Shown one piece after another: positions 5,516 through 6,082 of a stretch of 6,082 nucleotides of DNA. Source of the DNA: Thermoanaerobaculaceae bacterium (GTDB taxonomy: Bacteria > Acidobacteriota > Thermoanaerobaculia > Thermoanaerobaculales > Thermoanaerobaculaceae). Location: assembly GCA_022865555.1 (NCBI GenBank), contig JALHTD010000384.1, positions 1 through 6,082 of the forward strand, written 5' to 3'. The notes beneath the pieces were generated by a model, which saw only the letters and a program-made list of their open reading frames with translations, was not told the origin of the DNA and searched no databases. How positions within the stretch are numbered: the stretch's first letter is position 1; each line of letters opens with the position of its first letter. The position numbers and the translations under genes were made by a program.

Positions 5516-5868
5516 GGGGGCGTACCGGGTTCGACGGGGGACATGTTGGGCCGCCGGCAGCGTGCCGTGGTCCGCCGCCACGTAAATCAGGCGGAAACAC
5601 ATAGCTGCCAACACTGAGCTAGCACTGGCTGCCTAACCGCAGCCACGTCGTGATCGCCGGCTCCCGCCTGCGAACCTGATCACGGCGACGCCAAAGCAGG
5701 CTGGACCGCCGCTTCGCCCGGCAGCGGCGGTCGAGATAGCACGGGCTGGTCGCGAGGGACGGGAGCCTACACCCAGCCTCCGCGACGAGAACCAAACGTA
5801 GGCTGCGCACGGAGACACCAGCGGCCCAAGTCTTCCGGACGGGGGTTCGATTCCCCCCGCCTCCACCA
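5516..5868 (+). ncRNA. ssrA: tmRNA (transfer-messenger RNA)
   Basis: A complete one-piece tmRNA of 353 bases, which with SmpB frees stalled ribosomes and tags unfinished proteins for proteolysis. The 5' end GGGGGCG (5516-5522) pairs with CGCCTCC (5858-5864), including the G3-U70 pair that AlaRS needs, followed by discriminator A and an encoded CCA (5866-5868). The 5' domain has the usual GGGTTCGACGGGG (5527-5539). The T-arm is GGGGG-TTCGATT-CCCCC (5841-5857). The tag frame follows TAGCT: GCC AAC ACT GAG CTA GCA CTG GCT GCC TAA (5607-5636), giving ANTELALAA, and with the tRNA-borne alanine A-ANTELALAA. Pseudoknot stems can be traced: ACCGCCGC (5705-5712) with GCGGCGGT (5724-5731), and a classical H-type knot in which TCGCG (5750-5754) pairs with CGCGA (5781-5785) while the loop AGCCTAC (5764-5770) pairs with GTAGGCT (5798-5804). 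There are no signs of a permuted, two-piece form. Confidence 0.97.
5607..5636 (+). other. tmRNA proteolysis-tag reading frame (ANTELALAA)
   Basis: Nine codons plus TAA inside ssrA. The resume codon GCC is preceded by TAGCT, like the TAGTC context in E. coli. The ending ALAA is the standard degron recognised by ClpXP and related proteases. The Asn-Thr-Glu-Leu centre is shorter than the E. coli tag (ANDENYALAA) by one residue. Confidence 0.93.
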
Positions 5869-5881
5869 CTTTCTCTTTGTT

Positions 5882-5902
5882 TTCACTGCGTGAGGCTTTT
5901 TT
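5882..5902 (+). terminator. First stem-loop/T-tract after ssrA
   Basis: TTCAC (5882-5886) pairs with GTGAG (5890-5894) around TGC, with one G-U pair, then GC and six T (5897-5902). The stem is short, so alone it may be weak; it begins 14 bases after the tmRNA CCA. Confidence 0.55.
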
Positions 5903-5934
5903 CTTGCCCGCTGGGTGGGCGGCCCCTCTCTCGT

Positions 5935-5960
5935 CTTCCACTCCGTGGAGGTTTTGTTTT
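5935..5960 (+). terminator. Second, stronger terminator after ssrA
   Basis: CTTCCAC (5935-5941) pairs with GTGGAGG (5945-5951) around TCC, with one T-G wobble, and is followed by TTTTGTTTT (5952-5960). This is a standard intrinsic terminator. Its sequence resembles the first one (CACTGCGTGAGG against CACTCCGTGGAGG, both followed by T-runs), so the two look like a tandem pair. Confidence 0.8.
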
Positions 5961-5986
5961 GCCCCGCGGGCTGGGAGCGGTCGCTC

Positions 5987-6009
5987 GGGCTGCGCATCGA
6001 GCGCAGCCC
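5987..6009. repeat. Perfect 9-bp hairpin GGGCTGCGC/GCGCAGCCC
   Basis: A 9-bp perfect stem with a 5-base loop (ATCGA). It may be enclosed by GCGGG (5966-5970) pairing with CCCGC (6015-6019). No T-tract follows on either strand, so it is not a clear terminator. The region has no recognised gene. Confidence 0.6.
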
Positions 6010-6031
6010 TCCGACCCGCCTGCGCGTGCGA

Positions 6032-6048
6032 TCCCGCCTTGGGCGGGA
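6032..6048. repeat. Perfect 7-bp hairpin TCCCGCC/GGCGGGA
   Basis: A 7-bp stem around TTG near the window's right edge, in a stretch (5961-6082) where no gene is seen. It may belong to the leader or trailer of a gene beyond the window. Confidence 0.5.
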
Positions 6049-6082
6049 GACGTCCCGCGGCAGGGCCCCTCGCTGTTCGCCT

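Noticed and set aside
5633..5997. Minus-strand frames reading GGIEPPSGR and RRGESNPRPED
   Set aside because: These are the well-known false proteins produced antisense to tRNA-like 3' ends; here they lie opposite the tmRNA T-arm and acceptor.

Overview
The window is strongly GC-rich bacterial chromosome with no sign of mobile DNA, CRISPR or phage genes. It looks like an ordinary housekeeping region. The combination of a GspH/FimT pseudopilin, a secreted ComEA-like protein, a deoxynucleoside kinase of the bacterial dNK type and a secreted carboxypeptidase-regulatory/TPR protein suggests an Acidobacteriota-like or related environmental lineage. That placement is from family resemblance only and is moderately uncertain.

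Layout from left to right. Positions 2-850 (+) hold the 3' part of a sugar-nucleotidyltransferase with a C-terminal beta-helix; its start lies outside the window. It converges, with a 13-bp gap, on a leftward pair: a type II secretion/type IV pilus pseudopilin (864-1457, -) and, upstream of it, a small exported helix-hairpin-helix protein of the ComEA type (1558-1899, -). A 10-bp perfect GC stem-loop lies between these two, just before the pseudopilin ribosome-binding site. A 261-bp divergent intergenic region follows. Next comes a rightward set: a RimI-type GNAT acetyltransferase (2161-2709), a deoxynucleoside kinase (2720-3370) and a PanD-family pyruvoyl enzyme (3545-3937). This set ends at a stem-loop at 3965-3990, shared with the convergent leftward gene for a secreted TPR protein (4014-4940, -). 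Upstream of that is cutA (5065-5439, -). cutA is divergent from a complete tmRNA gene, ssrA (5516-5868, +), which has an encoded CCA end and a tag reading frame for ANTELALAA. Two similar stem-loop/T-tract terminators follow ssrA. The last 120 bases have no gene but contain two perfect hairpins.

Functionally, the rightward set mixes protein acetylation, nucleoside salvage and beta-alanine/pantothenate chemistry, while the leftward pair belongs to pilus/DNA-uptake or secretion machinery. The most unusual point is the PanD homologue: it keeps the self-cleavage Gly24-Ser25 pair and Lys9, Arg54, Thr57 and Asn72, but has Asn at position 22 and Cys at position 58, where Tyr is expected at both. No clearly new multi-gene system is visible.
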